From Linanthus parryae (taxonomy: Eukaryota; Streptophyta; Magnoliopsida; Ericales; Polemoniaceae), in NCBI GenBank assembly GCA_023055425.1, contig JALGPY010000014.1, positions 560,501 through 624,500 on the forward strand: 64,000 nucleotides of DNA, written 5' to 3'. Of this stretch, positions 63,701-64,000 are shown piece after piece. Under the pieces are notes generated by a model that searched no databases, was not told the DNA's origin, and worked only from the letters and a program-made list of their open reading frames with translations. The position numbers and the translations under genes are program-made. Position 1 is the first letter of the stretch. Every line of letters begins with the position of its first letter.

Positions 63701-63813
63701 TGCATCTTATGCACTTAGAGAACATCTTTCAGTGATAAAATAATATATTTTCTGTATTTTTAGGGATATTTCAGCAGTATATGGTCTACCAAGTTCAGAA
63801 AATTAGATTGCAG
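54771..63813 (+). CDS. FIP1/TMEM192-like membrane protein (3' part beyond window)
   Basis: It resembles the plant protein annotated as FRIGIDA-interacting protein 1, a TMEM192-family membrane protein with a C-terminal coiled coil; its function is poorly known. Exons: 54771-54826, 56543-56630 (or to 56634), 56728 (or 56732)-56836, 63764-63813, giving 101 residues so far and continuing past the window. Seen: [38 protein letters not shown]1 ([19 protein letters not shown]), [18 protein letters not shown]2 ([15 protein letters not shown]) and YQVQKIRLQ. Intron 2 can be spliced as GC-AG or GT-AG four bases apart, changing one residue. Intron 3 is 6.9 kb and full of retroelement debris. Confidence 0.8.
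56030..56390 (+). mobile_element. RTE-type LINE remnant (C-terminal region) in FIP1-like intron 1
   Basis: A frame from about 56094 reads [14 protein letters not shown], then ERLRWFVMY. This matches the well-known C-terminal segment of plant RTE LINEs, whose pattern is RMLRWM-G-TRKD-(R/K)I-N and then E-RLRWFGHV. Only this tail is present, decayed, with no reverse transcriptase domain. Confidence 0.6.
57495..58339 (+). mobile_element. Possible LTR retrotransposon fragment
   Basis: It starts TGTTACACCCTTAAAC. Near the right end are a TATA-like ACTATATAAGCC, a stretch ending GGCTGGACA, and then TTGGCGCCGCACCGTGG. A TTGGCGCC-type sequence just after an LTR is common as a primer-binding context in plant Ty3/gypsy elements. 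No second LTR, gag or pol was found, and it is GC-richer than the intron around it. Treat the call as tentative. Confidence 0.35.
58340..58500. mobile_element. Truncated copy of the CATAGTTGTC hAT-like element
   Basis: It starts CATAGTTGTCAGAGTCTTAT and then carries GATTCACGATTTGTATCCTA and CACGAAACGATGTGAATCCC. This is the reverse complement of the right end of the 15029-15653 element with about 85% agreement by eye. The other half is missing. Confidence 0.65.
58890..60760 (+). mobile_element. Defective LINE (non-LTR retrotransposon), reverse transcriptase region
   Basis: Reverse transcriptase blocks can be read in pieces: [33 protein letters not shown], the catalytic [26 protein letters not shown], and [14 protein letters not shown]. 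An in-frame stop follows the first block, the 314-bp core is duplicated, and the frame shifts near 59840 ([14 protein letters not shown] continues in another frame). Fragments of a C-terminal domain follow to about 60760. Clearly non-functional. A poly-G run (about 58879-58897) marks its left edge. It lies in FIP1-like intron 3, sense orientation. Confidence 0.8.
59007..59634 (+). repeat. 314-bp tandem duplication inside the LINE
   Basis: 59007-59320 and 59321-59634 are nearly identical, both starting GGCTTCAATCTTGCATCTCT and ending TTAGATTGTGGTGT. They differ at about ten positions. Both copies carry the FADD catalytic block. Confidence 0.93.
60761..61632. other. Unassigned intron sequence
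   Basis: Part of FIP1-like intron 3. It contains a TTAG/TTAT-rich tract at about 61297-61370 followed by CTCTATTTAAACAAG, which looks like the end of an LTR or LINE 3' region, without proof. No gene seen. Confidence 0.35.
61633..61975. mobile_element. TIR element of the TTTGGGTAAGG family
   Basis: The left end AGGCCTTCTTTGGGTAAGGT pairs with the right end TCTTACCCAAATGAGGCCTT; further in, AAGAAAGAGGGGGCATG is weakly matched. It shares its ends with the repeats in LURP intron 2. Confidence 0.65.
62036..62315 (-). mobile_element. Ty3/gypsy integrase fragment
   Basis: The minus strand reads [40 protein letters not shown] and [13 protein letters not shown]. This is the second half of the integrase zinc finger and the start of the catalytic core of a Ty3/gypsy polyprotein. 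The reading frame ends in a stop near 62036. The fragment stops abruptly at the TRIM cluster. It is a dead fossil of a plant retrotransposon. Confidence 0.75.
62316..62462. repeat. Palindrome of about 66-bp arms
   Basis: The arm at 62316-62382 is repeated in reverse complement at about 62395-62462, with a 12-13 nt centre (TAAACCTTGCGG). The inner 24 bp are almost perfect (ATGCTTAGCCTTGAAGGTGC against GCACCTTCAAGGCTTAAGCA). It arises from two TRIM LTR pieces facing each other. Confidence 0.85.
62316..62990. mobile_element. Cluster of TRIM-like miniature LTR elements, head to head
   Basis: One unit looks complete on the minus strand: direct repeats of about 130 bp (about 62597-62720 and 62869-62990), both with GAGC(A/G)GATTACT, GCCTTGAAGGTGCT and TTTACTATATACCACACATC. 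Between them lies a 150-bp middle with GGCTATGATACCATTTG, which read on the minus strand resembles the initiator tRNA-Met primer site TGGTATCAGAGC. A second, partial unit in the opposite orientation (about 62395-62596) has TTGTTATCAGGGCCAGG, and a third LTR piece starts at 62316. This fits terminal-repeat retrotransposons in miniature. Confidence 0.6.
62991..63763. other. End of FIP1-like intron 3
   Basis: AT-rich, with a (CT)n run at about 63162-63176. No exon until the acceptor TGTATTTTTAG at 63763. Confidence 0.5.
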
Positions 63814-64000
63814 GTACATCTAATTCTTCATTTTCCTATTTGTAGTGAATACTTTAGAAATATTGTCATTTTGCTTCAGTCACCGTTCAGTTGTTGAGAC
63901 ATGCCTGTTTCGCTCCAGATATTCAAAAGCTGGTGATAATGTTTGATGCTTATGTTTGCAATATTTTCGGCCGCGTATTTGCATGATCGAAGTATTTAAT

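Overview
This is nuclear DNA from a flowering plant, most likely a eudicot. It has GT-AG introns that are often kilobases long, AT-rich introns and intergenic DNA, dense small transposons, and nine gene families typical of angiosperms. The species cannot be fixed from the sequence alone. All gene models below were built by joining exons by eye across splice sites in frame; no alignment or transcript data were used.

Layout, left to right: the 5' end of a minus-strand, membrane-anchored protein gene (1-180); the C-terminal two thirds of a RECQL3-type DNA helicase on + (3812-12396), with a 4-nt microexon and, inside a 4.7-kb intron, an antisense basic secretory protease (BSP) gene with a damaged start; 20S proteasome subunit alpha-6 on + (13487-20950); a strictosidine-synthase-like gene on - (21415-23379); RBX1, the RING subunit of cullin ligases, on + (25397-29079); tRNA-Ser(GCT) on - (30021-30101); a cysteine-rich G-protein gamma subunit (AGG3 type) on - (31080-32858); a LURP-one-related gene on + (36621-39142); a COPT5-type copper transporter on - (40289-40693); two tandem aleurain-like cysteine proteases on + (45067-48289 and 50217-53034); and the 5' part of a FIP1/TMEM192-like gene on + (54771 to beyond the window). 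The genes do not form one pathway. RBX1 and proteasome alpha-6 both serve ubiquitin-dependent proteolysis, but their proximity is probably chance.

The space between exons is mostly mobile DNA. The clearest group is a set of non-autonomous hAT-like elements with exact or near-exact 8-bp target duplications (2511, 15029, 17468, 23845, 26733, 30154, 47518). Several are built from one short word repeated in both orientations. There are also Stowaway-like elements with TA targets, tRNA-derived SINEs, a foldback element beside a splice acceptor, interleaved inverted repeats, LINE remnants, an LTR fragment, a Ty3/gypsy integrase fragment and a head-to-head TRIM cluster. The last four types crowd the 6.9-kb third intron of the FIP1-like gene.

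I found no CRISPR array, operon or unknown multigene system. The items most worth following up are the RECQL3 microexon, the nested BSP gene with its lost start, the word-repeat hAT elements, the interleaved inverted repeats, and the aleurain duplication with its changed vacuolar-sorting motif.
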